64,000 nucleotides of DNA from Chryseobacterium fluminis (lineage in GTDB: Bacteria; Bacteroidota; Bacteroidia; Flavobacteriales; Weeksellaceae): the NCBI RefSeq assembly GCF_026314945.1, contig NZ_CP111121.1:4216001-4280000 (forward strand). The letters are read 5' to 3'. A program made the position numbers and the translations under genes. How positions within the stretch are numbered: the stretch's first letter is position 1; every line of letters starts with the position of its first letter. The notes beneath the pieces are model-generated. The model had not been told where the DNA came from and searched no databases. It saw only the letters and a program-made list of their open reading frames with translations. Of the stretch, positions 1 through 7,964 are shown one piece after another.

Positions 1-89
1 TCACCAGTTGGGTATTACAGCAGAATATTCAGGATGTGAAGTTTAAAGAATCACTGGAAGAAATGAAAATTAAAGGTCTTTTAAAATAA
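1..89 (+). CDS. C-terminal end of an unidentified protein (partial)
   Basis: An open frame enters from the left edge in frame 3 and encodes 28 residues ending in GLLK before TAA at 87-89. The last base of that stop is the first base of the ATG of the next gene (TAATG), so the two genes are translationally coupled and probably belong to one operon. The fragment is too short to assign a family. The neighbouring glycosyltransferase suggests a polysaccharide or cell-surface operon, which is inference only. Confidence 0.6.
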   Translation, partial: TSWVLQQNIQDVKFKESLEEMKIKGLLK

Positions 90-1126
90 TGGGTCTGAAA
101 GGTAAGAAAATACTTTTTCTGTCAGTAAGCTTTTTTAAATATGAAAGAGCGATCGCCAACAGGCTTTGTGAAATGGGGGCTGAGGTTGATTTTTATGATG
201 AAAGACCGTCTAATTCCAATTTTTCGAAAGGAATCATCCGTTTTAATAAAAAGCTGTACCATGCGAAGATCAGTTCATATTATAGAACAATTTTAAAAGA
301 AATAGAGAATAAGGAATATGATTATTTTCTGCTTATTAAAGGAGAAGCTACACCTTCTTTCTTTCTTGAAAAGATAAAACACGATCGTCCGGGAATGGAG
401 ATGATCTATTATAACTTCGATCCTCTGGGAGAATATCCTACACTGATTTCCCATTTGGAGTATTTTGATAAGAAATTTACCTTTGAGTACCACGATTCCG
501 TTGCGTATAACCTCAGCTTCCGGCCTTTGTTTTACGTTGATGAATATAAAAATCTGAATAATCATATTGATTCATTCGATTATGATATCATTTTTATAGG
601 AAGCGCACATACGGATCGGTATATTGTAGGAGAGAAGGTAAAATCTATGGCAGATAAGCTGGGGTTGAAGGCCTTCTTTTACTATTATGCGATGGGAAAA
701 ATTGCTTTCAGATTAAAAAAACTGGTAGATAACAGTCTGGAGCAGTTTGACCTTAAAAAATTAAGCTTTGAAAAACTGAACCATCAGCAGATCATTTCAT
801 TCTATCAGAAAACAAAAACGGTCCTGGATATTAATAAGCCCTTTCAGAATGGTCTGACGATACGAACCTTTGAAGTTCTGGCCGCTGGCAGAAAACTCAT
901 TACCACCAATGCCGATATCAGAAATTATCCTTTTTACAGTCCGGATAATATTTTAATTATAGATCGGGAAGACATAAAGCTGAACTCTGATTTTTTTAAA
1001 AGCGATTTTCAGGAACTCGATGATCACGTTCTGCATATGATGTCTTTGGATTCCTTTATCAGTGCTTTGTTTTCTGAGGATCAGCATTCGTACTGGACTT
1101 CCTTTAGAAAGAATGAGTTAAAATAA
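89..1126 (+). CDS. CgeB-like glycosyltransferase family protein
   Basis: This 345-residue cytoplasmic protein has no signal peptide. The N-terminal half begins with a Rossmann-like strand (KKILFLSVSFF) and the motif YYNFDPLGEYP, as in CgeB/DUF3880-type proteins. The C-terminal third carries the GT-B style acceptor/donor segment TIRTFEVLAAGRKLITTN, typical of the Glyco_trans_1_2 domain. The family transfers sugars from nucleotide-sugar donors, often in surface polysaccharide or spore-coat decoration; the substrate here is unknown. The start codon overlaps the upstream stop (TAATG). A strong hairpin follows immediately, so this is the last gene of its operon. Confidence 0.7.
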   Translation: MGLKGKKILFLSVSFFKYERAIANRLCEMGAEVDFYDERPSNSNFSKGIIRFNKKLYHAKISSYYRTILKEIENKEYDYFLLIKGEATPSFFLEKIKHDRPGMEMIYYNFDPLGEYPTLISHLEYFDKKFTFEYHDSVAYNLSFRPLFYVDEYKNLNNHIDSFDYDIIFIGSAHTDRYIVGEKVKSMADKLGLKAFFYYYAMGKIAFRLKKLVDNSLEQFDLKKLSFEKLNHQQIISFYQKTKTVLDINKPFQNGLTIRTFEVLAAGRKLITTNADIRNYPFYSPDNILIIDREDIKLNSDFFKSDFQELDDHVLHMMSLDSFISALFSEDQHSYWTSFRKNELK

Positions 1127-1130
1127 AAAA

Positions 1131-1155
1131 GCAACCCGGACAGGTTGCTTTTCTT
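1131..1155. terminator. Bidirectional intrinsic terminator
   Basis: Stem GCAACC (1131-1136) pairs with GGTTGC (1143-1148) around a 6-nt loop. It is preceded by an A-run and followed by TTTTCTT. It lies between the convergent glycosyltransferase and secG genes and can serve both. Confidence 0.8.
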
Positions 1156-1174
1156 ATATATAAATAGTTTATGC

Positions 1175-1522
1175 TTATTGAGCCGGTGTTACCGGAGCCT
1201 GAGCCGGAGTACTTGTAGAAACCGGAGCAGATGACTGTTTTGCCGGAGCTTCCTGCTTCGCCGGAAGTTTCGGGGCCGCCACTGAAGGTTTACCTGTAAT
1301 AACAACACTTATAAGAATAAGAACAATAATGACTGCACCCAGGCTCCATGTTGCTTTTTCCATAAAGTCATTGGTTCTCTGTACGCCAAACTGTGCAGAA
1401 GATGCACCTCCGAATGTACTTGAAAGACCTCCACCTTTAGGGTTTTGAGCCATAACAACGATTACCAGTAAAACGCTAGCAATCATAATAAGAACCATCA
1501 ATAATATAAATATTGTATCCAT
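1175..1522 (-). CDS. secG: Preprotein translocase subunit SecG
   Basis: SecG is the small accessory subunit of the SecYEG inner-membrane channel. The start chosen (ATG at 1522) gives 115 residues and places the first transmembrane helix at the N-terminus (MDTIFILLMVL); a longer frame to 1576 would add a charged leader atypical of SecG. The family signature between the two helices is present (AQNPKGGGLSSTFGG, then a phenylalanine/arginine loop). The second helix is around residues 60-75. The last 35 residues are an Ala/Pro/Lys-rich low-complexity tail, common in Bacteroidota SecG. It appears to be monocistronic. Confidence 0.93.
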   Translation of the reverse strand: MDTIFILLMVLIMIASVLLVIVVMAQNPKGGGLSSTFGGASSAQFGVQRTNDFMEKATWSLGAVIIVLILISVVITGKPSVAAPKLPAKQEAPAKQSSAPVSTSTPAQAPVTPAQ

Positions 1523-1600
1523 TAATTTGATATCTTTTTGAATGGGCAAATTTAATCTTTTTTTACCGAATAGCAAAGAAAGATGTCCGCAAATGTTAAT

Positions 1601-1630
1601 AAAAATAAAAACGGCAACAATGGTTGCCGT
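1601..1630 (-). terminator. Intrinsic terminator of the M16 peptidase operon
   Basis: Perfect 8-bp stem ACGGCAAC (1611-1618) and GTTGCCGT (1623-1630) with a 4-nt loop. On the minus strand it is followed by TTTTATTTTT. Both flanks are T/A-rich, so it may also act on the plus strand. Confidence 0.82.
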
Positions 1631-1654
1631 TTTTTATATGAAACAGGGCGATTC

Positions 1655-3688
1655 TTATTTGAAATCTGAATCTTTAGCCTGATTTACCAGATAGGATTTT
1701 ACAGTCAGGTTGATGTCCATCCCACCCATGTTCTGGATGATCGTGAATGGTAACTTCACTCCTGAAACCTCTTTGTAATCGGCATAGCTTGTTGGGATAG
1801 AACCACCTTCCCCGGTTTTTACTTCTCCGGTTTTCAGACCGGTTTTTACACTGTAGTAATACGTTTCTTTTGCCCCTTTTATAACGTAAGAATCTTCATT
1901 ATTATACTTTTCGATTCCTGCCAGTTTATATTCAGCAGATTTTGCAAACGTTAATTCCGGGAAAAGCTCGGTGTCTTTAGACATTTCTGCTTTCTGCTTG
2001 TCACTTAACGGTTTTTTCTGTCCCTGAGCTTCCATATATCCTTCTTTTCCGTCAAAAACGATTTTCTGAACGGTATTTCCCATCATGCTGATATTCATAG
2101 ACATTTTTCCGCCTTTTGCCTGAACCATCTTCATGCTCATATCCATTCCCTGCACCTTTGTAGTGGCGTCAGTGGCAATAGAAGTAATTTTCTGAACGGC
2201 AGCTGCCCCGCCGATGGCATTGATATATTTGTCAGCTACAGATCCGATGGTGACACTGGCGTCAACTTTCTGAGCAGTTGGCTTTGCAACCGGATTCGCG
2301 TCTTTATCATAATATTTCACAGGATATCCTAATTTTTCCAGGCCTTCAGAAATATCCGAAGCTTTACCTGCAATGAAGATTCTGCTTTGAGTAGGTAAAA
2401 TAGTCGATTTTACAGCGTTTGAAACATCTGCAGCTGTAACCTTGTCGATGGATTTTAAATAATTGGTGTAGAAATCATCCGGCAGATCCTGAACCTTCTG
2501 GTTTAATGCAAATCTGGCGATGGTTTCAGGCTTCTCCAGAGACATGATGAAAGAACCTTTTAACTTCGCTTTAGCATTGGCCAGTTCTTCAGGTTTTACC
2601 GTAGAAATAGCGTTCAGTTCATTCATGAATTCCTTAACAGCCTTGTCAGTTACTTCGTTTCTTACACTTGCTTCAGCAGAGAATGCCGGAGAATATTTAC
2701 TTGCGCTCAAGCTTGAATAGGCACCATAGGTGAAACCGTTTTTTTCACGAAGATTCATGAAAAGTCTTGCTTCACCTCCACCTCCGAGGATATAGTTCGC
2801 GATCGTGGCCGGAAAATAGTTAGGATCCTTCATCTTCAGCGTATTCAGGTTATTTAAAGAAACAACCGACTGTACTGCAGAAGGAACATCCACAACATTA
2901 ATTTCCGTTTTGGCAACATTGGAAGCCGGCTCGAGTTGAGAAGCCGGCGTATTGGCTTTCTTCCATCCGCTAAACGATTTTTCAACTAATGATTTTACTT
3001 GGTCAAATTTTACATCTCCTACGATGACCAAATAAGCATTGTCGGGAGCGTAATATTTCTTGTAAACATTCTGCACATCCGATAACTGGATTTTGCTTAC
3101 GGATTCTACGGTTTCAAATTCTCCCCTTGACGTGTTTTTTCCGTACATCAGAGCATTGGAAACTCTTGAAGCAATAGAAGAAGCATTTTTCTCATCAGAT
3201 TTCAGTCCTTCGATTGTTCTCTCCTTTGAATTCTGAATTTCCTCAGCAGAAAACTTTGGATTGATAATAGCGTCAGCCATTAAACCCAATACTTCCGGAA
3301 AATATTTTGAAAGAGAATTGGCAAAAGCACCATTAGATGAGAAGCTTAAATTAGCCCCCAGATAATCCACTTTTTTATTGAAATCATCCTTGCTCATGTT
3401 CGTTGTTCCGTTTTCGAACTGTTCGGCCATGATAGAGCTTACCCCGGAAACTGCTCCTTCATAGTATGGAGGTCTGTCCATCGAAAGGTTGGCACTTACT
3501 CTTGGTAATTTGTTGTTTTCAACCACCATTACCGTAAGCCCGTTGCTCAGCTGGAAAGTTTTTGGCTTGGCAATGTTAATGGCAGGAGTAGGCCCCGGTT
3601 TTGGCATTGCATTAAGATCTATTTTTTGGGCTGAAACCGTTCCTGCGAATAAAAACGCTGCAGCTATATATGTTAATTGCTTTTTCAT
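1655..3688 (-). CDS. M16-family metallopeptidase-like protein, catalytically inactive subunit
   Basis: This 677-residue exported protein has a signal peptide (MKKQLTYIAAAFLFAGTVSAQ). Residues about 40-450 have the paired M16 (pitrilysin/processing-peptidase-like) fold, including the YYAPDNAYLVIVGD segment. The zinc motif HxxEH is missing: the corresponding helix reads SSIMAEQFENGT. It should therefore be the non-catalytic half of a heterodimer, as in mitochondrial and bacterial M16B pairs. Residues about 480-677 form an extra domain rich in Met/Gly that resembles periplasmic lipid- or outer-membrane-associated beta domains; I do not recognise it. It is downstream of the HxxEH-containing partner in the same operon. 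Confidence 0.85.
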   Translation of the reverse strand: MKKQLTYIAAAFLFAGTVSAQKIDLNAMPKPGPTPAINIAKPKTFQLSNGLTVMVVENNKLPRVSANLSMDRPPYYEGAVSGVSSIMAEQFENGTTNMSKDDFNKKVDYLGANLSFSSNGAFANSLSKYFPEVLGLMADAIINPKFSAEEIQNSKERTIEGLKSDEKNASSIASRVSNALMYGKNTSRGEFETVESVSKIQLSDVQNVYKKYYAPDNAYLVIVGDVKFDQVKSLVEKSFSGWKKANTPASQLEPASNVAKTEINVVDVPSAVQSVVSLNNLNTLKMKDPNYFPATIANYILGGGGEARLFMNLREKNGFTYGAYSSLSASKYSPAFSAEASVRNEVTDKAVKEFMNELNAISTVKPEELANAKAKLKGSFIMSLEKPETIARFALNQKVQDLPDDFYTNYLKSIDKVTAADVSNAVKSTILPTQSRIFIAGKASDISEGLEKLGYPVKYYDKDANPVAKPTAQKVDASVTIGSVADKYINAIGGAAAVQKITSIATDATTKVQGMDMSMKMVQAKGGKMSMNISMMGNTVQKIVFDGKEGYMEAQGQKKPLSDKQKAEMSKDTELFPELTFAKSAEYKLAGIEKYNNEDSYVIKGAKETYYYSVKTGLKTGEVKTGEGGSIPTSYADYKEVSGVKLPFTIIQNMGGMDINLTVKSYLVNQAKDSDFK

Positions 3689-3761
3689 TTGTAAAAATTT
3701 AATTTTTAATAATTCCTTTTTTTAACAATGGATCATGTATATATCCTGTTTTGTTTCAGAA

Positions 3762-5075
3762 TTATTTTTTTTCAGGTACGTAATTAATGATTACTCTTTG
3801 ATTAGAATTCAGGTACTTTTTAGCAGCATTCTGAAGATCCTGTCTCGTAACCGATCTGTAAATATCGATTTCCTTGTTGATAAGATTGGTATCTCCCATC
3901 AATACGTGATTTGTCGCCAAAGAAGCCGCAATTCCCTGAATGCTTGAGTTGGCATTCACAAACTGGTTTTCATACTGGTTCTGAAGCTTCTGATAATCTT
4001 CTTCAGAAATTAATCCGGTCTGAAGTTTTTTGATCTCCGCATCGATGTCGGCCTGTAACGTTGCTTTCGTCGTCTGTCCCATCGGGATGGCAAAGAATGC
4101 GAAAATACCGTAATCCTCAAGTCCCTGATTGAAAGCAGCTACCTGCAGCGCCTTTTTCTCCTGATCAACTAATTTTTTGTATAAAACGGAAGATTTACCA
4201 TTGCTTAAATAAGAAGAAAGCATATCTAAAATATAGGCGTCCTTTTCTTTATTTCCAGGAGTTCTGTATGCGAAAACATATGCAGGAAGCTGGATGTTCG
4301 GGTCCGTAGCGGTTACTTCTTTTTCTTTGGTGATAGGCTCATCTTTCGGGAAATTTTTCGGAGCTACCGTTCCTTTTGGAATCCCTCCGTAGTATTCCTG
4401 AATCCATTTTTTGGTCTGCTCGGGTTTGATATCTCCCGCCACTACTAAAGTAGCATTATTCGGAACATAGAATTTTTTATAAAAAGCCTGGAACTCATCC
4501 AGTTTTGCTGCATTTAAATCTTCCATAGACCCGATCGTAGGCCAGTTGTATGGGTGATTGGTGAAAAGGTTTTTCTGAATCGTTGTGAAAAGATTCCCGT
4601 AAGGCTGGTTATCCATTCTCAGTCTTTTTTCTTCTTTTACAACTTCTCTCTGGGTATCTACACCTACCTGGTTGATCACCGCATGACGTAATCTTTCTGC
4701 TTCCATCCAAAGTCCGAGCTGCTCGTTATTGGAAGGGAAAGTTTCATAGTAATACGTTCTGTCGTTGGTCGTGTTGGCATTATTCTGTCCTCCGTTTGAT
4801 GAAACGATCTTGAACCAGTCGCCTCTTTTGATGTTGGGAGTTCCTTCAAATAAAAGATGCTCAAAGAAGTGAGCGAAACCAGTTCTTCCTTTTACTTCAT
4901 CTTTGGCACCTACGTGGTACATGACACCTGTAGTGACTACCGGTGCAGAATTATCCTGATGAAGGATTACATGAAGACCGTTTGGTAAGTCATATTCTTC
5001 AAATTTAATTTGTTGTGCATTTAAGGCCATTCCGAAAAACGCCGCTGCAACAACAGAAAGAAGTCGCTTTTTCAT
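3762..5075 (-). CDS. M16-family zinc metallopeptidase, catalytic subunit
   Basis: A 437-residue periplasmic protease with a signal peptide (residues 1-20, ending ALNAQ). The inverted zinc motif HFFEH is at residues 69-73, with the downstream glutamate cluster REVVKEEKR about 75 residues later, which supplies the third ligand in active M16 enzymes. A second M16 repeat begins around residue 180 (FYKKFYVPNNATLVVAGD). It precedes the inactive paralogue by about 70 bp, so the two probably form a peptide-degrading complex in the periplasm. Its ATG overlaps the stop of the preceding 69-codon frame by ATGA. Confidence 0.92.
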   Translation of the reverse strand: MKKRLLSVVAAAFFGMALNAQQIKFEEYDLPNGLHVILHQDNSAPVVTTGVMYHVGAKDEVKGRTGFAHFFEHLLFEGTPNIKRGDWFKIVSSNGGQNNANTTNDRTYYYETFPSNNEQLGLWMEAERLRHAVINQVGVDTQREVVKEEKRLRMDNQPYGNLFTTIQKNLFTNHPYNWPTIGSMEDLNAAKLDEFQAFYKKFYVPNNATLVVAGDIKPEQTKKWIQEYYGGIPKGTVAPKNFPKDEPITKEKEVTATDPNIQLPAYVFAYRTPGNKEKDAYILDMLSSYLSNGKSSVLYKKLVDQEKKALQVAAFNQGLEDYGIFAFFAIPMGQTTKATLQADIDAEIKKLQTGLISEEDYQKLQNQYENQFVNANSSIQGIAASLATNHVLMGDTNLINKEIDIYRSVTRQDLQNAAKKYLNSNQRVIINYVPEKK

Positions 5076-5281
5076 ATAGTAGAAATTGTTTTGTCAATGA
5101 GTTCCAAAAATACCTTAATTGTTACAGTTTCCGGAATATTTTTTTCTAACCTTTGTGAGATCAGCTGCAGATGGTGCAAATAGAAATATTCTATCAGTTT
5201 CCGTATGGACTGCAGAGCCTGAAAGGGCAGATGCTGTTCTGAAAAAATATTCAGGGTCAATCTAAAATTTGAATTCTCCAT
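5072..5281 (-). CDS. Small hypothetical protein coupled to the M16 operon
   Basis: This 69-residue frame (start at the second in-frame ATG, 5281) fills the space between the divergent helicase gene and the M16 peptidase gene. It ends in an ATGA overlap with the peptidase start, an arrangement typical of translational coupling. The predicted protein is helical and His/Leu/Ile-rich with no signal peptide or recognised domain. Its start lies inside the divergent helicase promoter region, which weakens the case. It may be a real small gene or only a leader frame. Confidence 0.4.
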   Translation of the reverse strand: MENSNFRLTLNIFSEQHLPFQALQSIRKLIEYFYLHHLQLISQRLEKNIPETVTIKVFLELIDKTISTI

Positions 5282-5298
5282 ATAATACACTAATTTTG
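5268..5298 (+). promoter_or_regulatory. Bacteroidota sigma-A type promoter for the helicase gene
   Basis: TTTG at 5268-5271 and TAATTTTG at 5291-5298 are separated by 19 nt. This matches the flavobacterial -33/-7 consensus TTG-N19-TAnnTTTG. The start codon of the helicase is 22 nt downstream, giving a short leader. Confidence 0.75.
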
Positions 5299-5320
5299 TG
5301 TTCCCAAAATTTTTTGCAGC

Positions 5321-7654
5321 ATGGAGGATTATCTGAAAGGACTTAATGAATCACAATTTGACGCCGTTACCACATTACAGGGACCATTAATGGTACTTGC
5401 CGGGGCTGGTTCGGGAAAAACACGTGTGTTGACAATGCGTATTGCTCATTTAATTACGAATGGAGTAGACCCCTTCAATATTCTCGCGCTAACCTTTACC
5501 AATAAAGCAGCAAAAGAAATGAAAGAACGTATTGCAAGAGTGGTGGGCCAAAGCAATGCAAGAAGTCTCTGGATGGGAACATTTCACTCGGTGTTTGCAA
5601 GAATTCTGAGAGGAGAAGCACACCTCCTTGGTTTCCCCTCCAACTTTACGATCTATGATCAGCAGGATGCGCTGAATGTGATCAAAAAAGTAATCAAAGA
5701 CATGAACATCGATGCCGATTTGTACAAGCCTAAAAAAGTTCAGTCCAGGATCTCTACCTATAAGAACAATCTGATCACAGTGAGAGCTTATTACAATAAT
5801 CCGGAACTGATGGAAGCTGATGAAAAAGCGAATATGAAATTCATAGGGAAAATCTACGAAAAATATGTCGATGCCTGTTTCAGAAACGGAGCCATGGATT
5901 TTGATGATTTGTTATTAAAGACCAATGAGCTGCTGACCCGTTTCCCCGAAGTGCTGGCAAAATACCAGGACAGGTTCAGATATATCCTTGTGGATGAGTA
6001 CCAGGATACCAACCATTCCCAGTACCTGATTGTAAAGGCACTGGCTTCAAAGTTTGAAAATATCTGTGTGGTGGGTGATGATGCTCAGTCTATCTATTCA
6101 TTCCGTGGAGCTAATATTTACAATATATTAAATTTTAAGAAAGATTATCCTGACGCTATTACGGTCTCACTGGAACAGAATTACCGTTCTACGCAGAATA
6201 TCGTGAACGCGGCAAATGTGGTGATCGCCAAAAACTTACAGCAGTTTAAGAAAAATGTATTCAGTGAAAATGAAGAAGGAGAAAAAATAAAAGTCTACCG
6301 GTCACTTTCTGATGCTGATGAGGCAAATTTCGTAGCAGGAAATATCTGGGAAACCCGGAACAGGGAACAGAGGAAATACAGTGATTTCGCGATCTTATAC
6401 CGGACCAACTCTCAGACGCGTGCTTTTGAAGATGCTCTGAGACGCAAAAATATTCCGTACAGGGTATATGGAGGTCTGTCTTTCTATCAACGGAAAGAGG
6501 TGAAGGATTTAATTGCTTATCTGCGTCTTCTGATCAATGAAAATGACTCCGAGGCATTAATGAGAATTATTAATTATCCGGTAAGAGGTATAGGGGAAAC
6601 CACGCAGAATAAAATCATTGTTTTTGCAGATGCCCATAATATTTCTGTCTCGAAAGTTTTAGACAGTCTTCCGATGTATGCTCCTCAGCTAGGACTCAAT
6701 AACGGGGTTTTAAATAAACTGAATGATTTCTGGTCAATGATCAAAGCATTTAAGGTCCTGCTTAAAACAGAAACGGCCTATGATGTTGCGATGGAAGTGG
6801 CAAAACGCAGCGGTTTAATCAAGTTTTTAAAAGACGATCAGACACCGGAAGGAATTTCGCGTGTGGAAAATATTCAGGAATTAATGAACTCGATGCAGGG
6901 ATTCATAGAAGAGCAGATGCAGATTGAAGACGGAGATCCGAGTCTGCCGAATTTTCTTGAGAATATTGCCCTTTCTGCAGATACGCAGAATAAGAATGAT
7001 GATGAGGAAATGGTTTCGCTCATGACCATTCACCTTTCAAAAGGCCTAGAATTCCCGGTAGTTCACCTGGTTGGTCTGGAGGAAAATCTCTTCCCGAGTT
7101 TTATGAGTTCGGCTACCAGAGAAGATCTGGAAGAAGAAAGAAGACTTTTTTATGTGGCTTTAACAAGAGCTGAAAAGCAGGCCTTTTTCTCATATGCGGT
7201 TTCCCGTTTCCAATGGGGCAAAATTACGGATGCGGAGCCTTCCAGATTCTTAAGCGAAATTGATGACCAGTACATTGAATTTGTGAATCCGGCCATTGAA
7301 AAACGCTTTATCAACAATTCCGGAGTGAAATCCAATATTTTTGATGAACACCCTTCCGAAATGAAAAGCTTTAAAAGAGTCGAAAAAAAGACGATTGAGA
7401 AAGCAGAGGGCTCGAAGCCTATTGCGGAACCCCGTAAGCTGAAACCTGTTGCCACCGCAAAAATTATTAACCCGAGCGGTGCTTCGTCACAGGATATTGA
7501 AGTAGGTGATAAGGTAAGACACGACCGTTTCGGGATCGGAGAAGTAACATTCCTGGACGGAACGGATCCCCAAAATATTAAGGCAAAAGTAGTTTTCATG
7601 CATGAAGGCGAAAAGAACTTAATTTTAAAATACGCTAAGCTTACAAAAATATAA
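5321..7654 (+). CDS. pcrA: UvrD/PcrA-type superfamily 1 DNA helicase
   Basis: A 3'-5' ATP-dependent DNA helicase of 777 residues, acting in nucleotide excision repair, mismatch repair and removal of RecA or stalled polymerases. SF1A motifs appear in order: Walker A GAGSGKT (residues 28-34), motif Ia (LALTFTNKAAKEM), motif II DEYQDTN near residue 225, motif III (GDDAQSIYSFRGA), motif IV (QNYRST), motif V (TIHLSKGLEFPVV) and motif VI (VALTRA). The C-terminal segment VGDKVRHDRFGIGEV is the Tudor-like RNA-polymerase-binding element of PcrA. No frameshift is visible and the length is usual. It has its own promoter. Confidence 0.95.
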   Translation: MEDYLKGLNESQFDAVTTLQGPLMVLAGAGSGKTRVLTMRIAHLITNGVDPFNILALTFTNKAAKEMKERIARVVGQSNARSLWMGTFHSVFARILRGEAHLLGFPSNFTIYDQQDALNVIKKVIKDMNIDADLYKPKKVQSRISTYKNNLITVRAYYNNPELMEADEKANMKFIGKIYEKYVDACFRNGAMDFDDLLLKTNELLTRFPEVLAKYQDRFRYILVDEYQDTNHSQYLIVKALASKFENICVVGDDAQSIYSFRGANIYNILNFKKDYPDAITVSLEQNYRSTQNIVNAANVVIAKNLQQFKKNVFSENEEGEKIKVYRSLSDADEANFVAGNIWETRNREQRKYSDFAILYRTNSQTRAFEDALRRKNIPYRVYGGLSFYQRKEVKDLIAYLRLLINENDSEALMRIINYPVRGIGETTQNKIIVFADAHNISVSKVLDSLPMYAPQLGLNNGVLNKLNDFWSMIKAFKVLLKTETAYDVAMEVAKRSGLIKFLKDDQTPEGISRVENIQELMNSMQGFIEEQMQIEDGDPSLPNFLENIALSADTQNKNDDEEMVSLMTIHLSKGLEFPVVHLVGLEENLFPSFMSSATREDLEEERRLFYVALTRAEKQAFFSYAVSRFQWGKITDAEPSRFLSEIDDQYIEFVNPAIEKRFINNSGVKSNIFDEHPSEMKSFKRVEKKTIEKAEGSKPIAEPRKLKPVATAKIINPSGASSQDIEVGDKVRHDRFGIGEVTFLDGTDPQNIKAKVVFMHEGEKNLILKYAKLTKI

Positions 7655-7740
7655 TTTAAAATCTAAGCATTAGTTCCATTACCCAATGGTTTGATCTTGA
7701 TTATCATAAATAAATCTCAGAATGAACCTGAGAAAGACAG

Positions 7741-7776
7741 AAAGTCCGCTTCATTTACTGTGAGGCGGACTTTTAT
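7741..7776 (+). terminator. Intrinsic terminator after the helicase gene
   Basis: Stem AAGTCCGC (7742-7749) with GCGGACTT (7765-7772), 15-nt loop, followed by TTATT. It lies 87 nt downstream of the helicase stop. Confidence 0.8.
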
Positions 7777-7898
7777 TGATATTCCGGAATTCAAGTGAGC
7801 ACGGTTTCCTGTTCCAATTAAGAATTTCGTTTAATATTAGGATTCTGTTGAATAAAAATAGATTTGATCGATGACGAATTTCTGTTATTTTAATCTAC

Positions 7899-7906
7899 TA
7901 ATTTTG
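7899..7906 (+). promoter_or_regulatory. Possible -7 element for the TonB receptor
   Basis: TAATTTTG matches TAnnTTTG. No good TTG occurs 18-21 nt upstream (TTTCTG at 7879-7884 is the nearest), so the promoter would be weak or activator-dependent. The remaining sequence from 7777 to 7898 shows nothing else I recognise. Confidence 0.4.
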
Positions 7907-7964
7907 TAGACTAATAAATATGAATTACTTTTGCCCCTCATATAAACAAATTAACATAGAAGGT

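Noticed and set aside
7150..7599. A 149-codon minus-strand frame within the helicase gene
   Set aside because: Shadow of the PcrA C-terminal region; no promoter or conserved pattern.
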